From WFQV01 sp964611145 (GTDB lineage: Bacteria; Bacteroidota; Ignavibacteria; Ignavibacteriales; Melioribacteraceae): a stretch of DNA of 60,787 nt. The notes beneath the pieces were generated by a model. It was given only the letters and a program-made list of their open reading frames with translations. It was not told the DNA's origin and did no database searches. This document shows, in pieces, positions 60,471-60,787 of this stretch. Location of the stretch: the NCBI GenBank assembly GCA_964611145.1, contig CAZSYM010000013.1:1-60787 (forward strand), written 5' to 3'. Each line of letters begins with the position of its first letter. Position 1 is the stretch's first letter. The position numbers and the translations under genes were made by a program.

Positions 60471-60787
60471 TATTTAACTCCAAAATATTAACAATTCATT
60501 TTTAATTATCTTGAATTACAGAAAGCATATCGAAGGAAAAAGTAACTCAAAAATTGAGAAGTAACACGAAAGATAAGAAAAATGAGGGAATTTTCTACAT
60601 GGTTTATTTTTCTTTGTTCTAAAGCTCTGCCATTCGTTTTCAAAAATATAATTGCTCGTCCAATTCTATATTCCCTCTTTAACTCCGTTTATTAATTTTT
60701 GATATACGAAAAATCAAGGTTATCTTATCTCAATAGTAATTTTAAAGAGAGAACAAGCGGGAAATATTGGCGGGAGCGGGAAAAGGA
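60471..60787. other. AT-rich intergenic region, no gene seen
   Basis: 317 bp to the window edge. It holds the upstream region of the amylase gene. The best promoter-like match (minus strand TTTT, 19 nt, TAATTCAA ending about 40 nt before the ATG) is weak. I find no tRNA, no hairpin terminator and no convincing open frame on either strand. Confidence 0.6.

Noticed and set aside
1..60787. tRNA or rRNA genes, CRISPR arrays, insertion sequences, prophage and toxin-antitoxin pairs
   Set aside because: All intergenic gaps were read; none contains a cloverleaf-like segment, spaced direct repeats, a transposase or terminal inverted repeats. The DUF2442-like gene has no visible toxin partner.

Overview
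The window reads as chromosome from a Gram-negative member of the Bacteroidota/Chlorobiota/Ignavibacteriota (FCB) group, most likely Ignavibacteria- or Kapabacteria-like. The evidence is: (i) three large secreted proteins end in the type IX secretion (T9SS) C-terminal domain that starts QNYPNPF; (ii) there is a moxR-DUF58-batABCDE aerotolerance locus; (iii) kdsB implies Kdo-containing lipopolysaccharide; (iv) about ten gene starts carry a Bacteroidota-style promoter, TTTG-N18/19-TAnnTTTG, usually 25-40 nt upstream of the start codon. A complete menaquinone operon and an octaheme cytochrome c module suggest anaerobic or microaerobic respiration. I see no tRNA, rRNA, insertion sequence, prophage or CRISPR array, and no gene is cut by either edge.

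Layout. 0.15-9.2 kb: a SlyD-type isomerase; a three-gene nucleotide-sugar operon (2-epimerase, Gfo/Idh/MocA oxidoreductase, hexapeptide N-acetyltransferase) on the minus strand; a plus-strand run with another oxidoreductase, a LEA2-like lipoprotein and a ROK kinase; then minus-strand kdsB, a D-cysteine desulfhydrase/ACC deaminase-like enzyme, a stand-alone B12-binding subunit and an acyltransferase. 9.2-19.2 kb: a vWA lipoprotein and the moxR/bat operon. 19.4-22.7 kb: rpmE, then divergently an octaheme Hao-like cytochrome c and its membrane NapC/NrfH-like hexaheme partner. 22.8-29.6 kb: a long minus-strand run with an acyl-CoA dehydrogenase, a DUF2442-like protein, an exported YidD-like protein, two related TPR/membrane proteins, UPF0237 and UPF0210, LemA and a TPM-domain protein.

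29.8-35.1 kb: a secreted M23 peptidase with a T9SS tail, a secreted hypothetical protein and a TPR histidine kinase. 35.1-43.9 kb: a YgjP-like metalloprotein, then menF-D-H-B-A-C-E packed head to tail. 43.9-45.9 kb: hslVU. 46.1-50.5 kb: a 1464-residue T9SS cargo that combines a thioester domain, SdrD-like B repeats, a choice-of-anchor-A domain and a beta-propeller. 50.8-57.5 kb: an operon of a second BatA-family protein, hflX, hutH and a secreted 5'-nucleotidase. 57.6-60.5 kb: a secreted GH13 amylase with a T9SS tail, then 317 bp with no recognisable gene.

Most promising observations: the T9SS-exported thioester adhesin-like protein; the exported YidD-like/TPR gene group; the octaheme/hexaheme respiratory pair whose quinol-side subunit has a CX3CH haem site; perfect inverted repeats at the moxR start and between rpmE and the octaheme gene; and a highly foldable 264-bp intergenic region after hslU.
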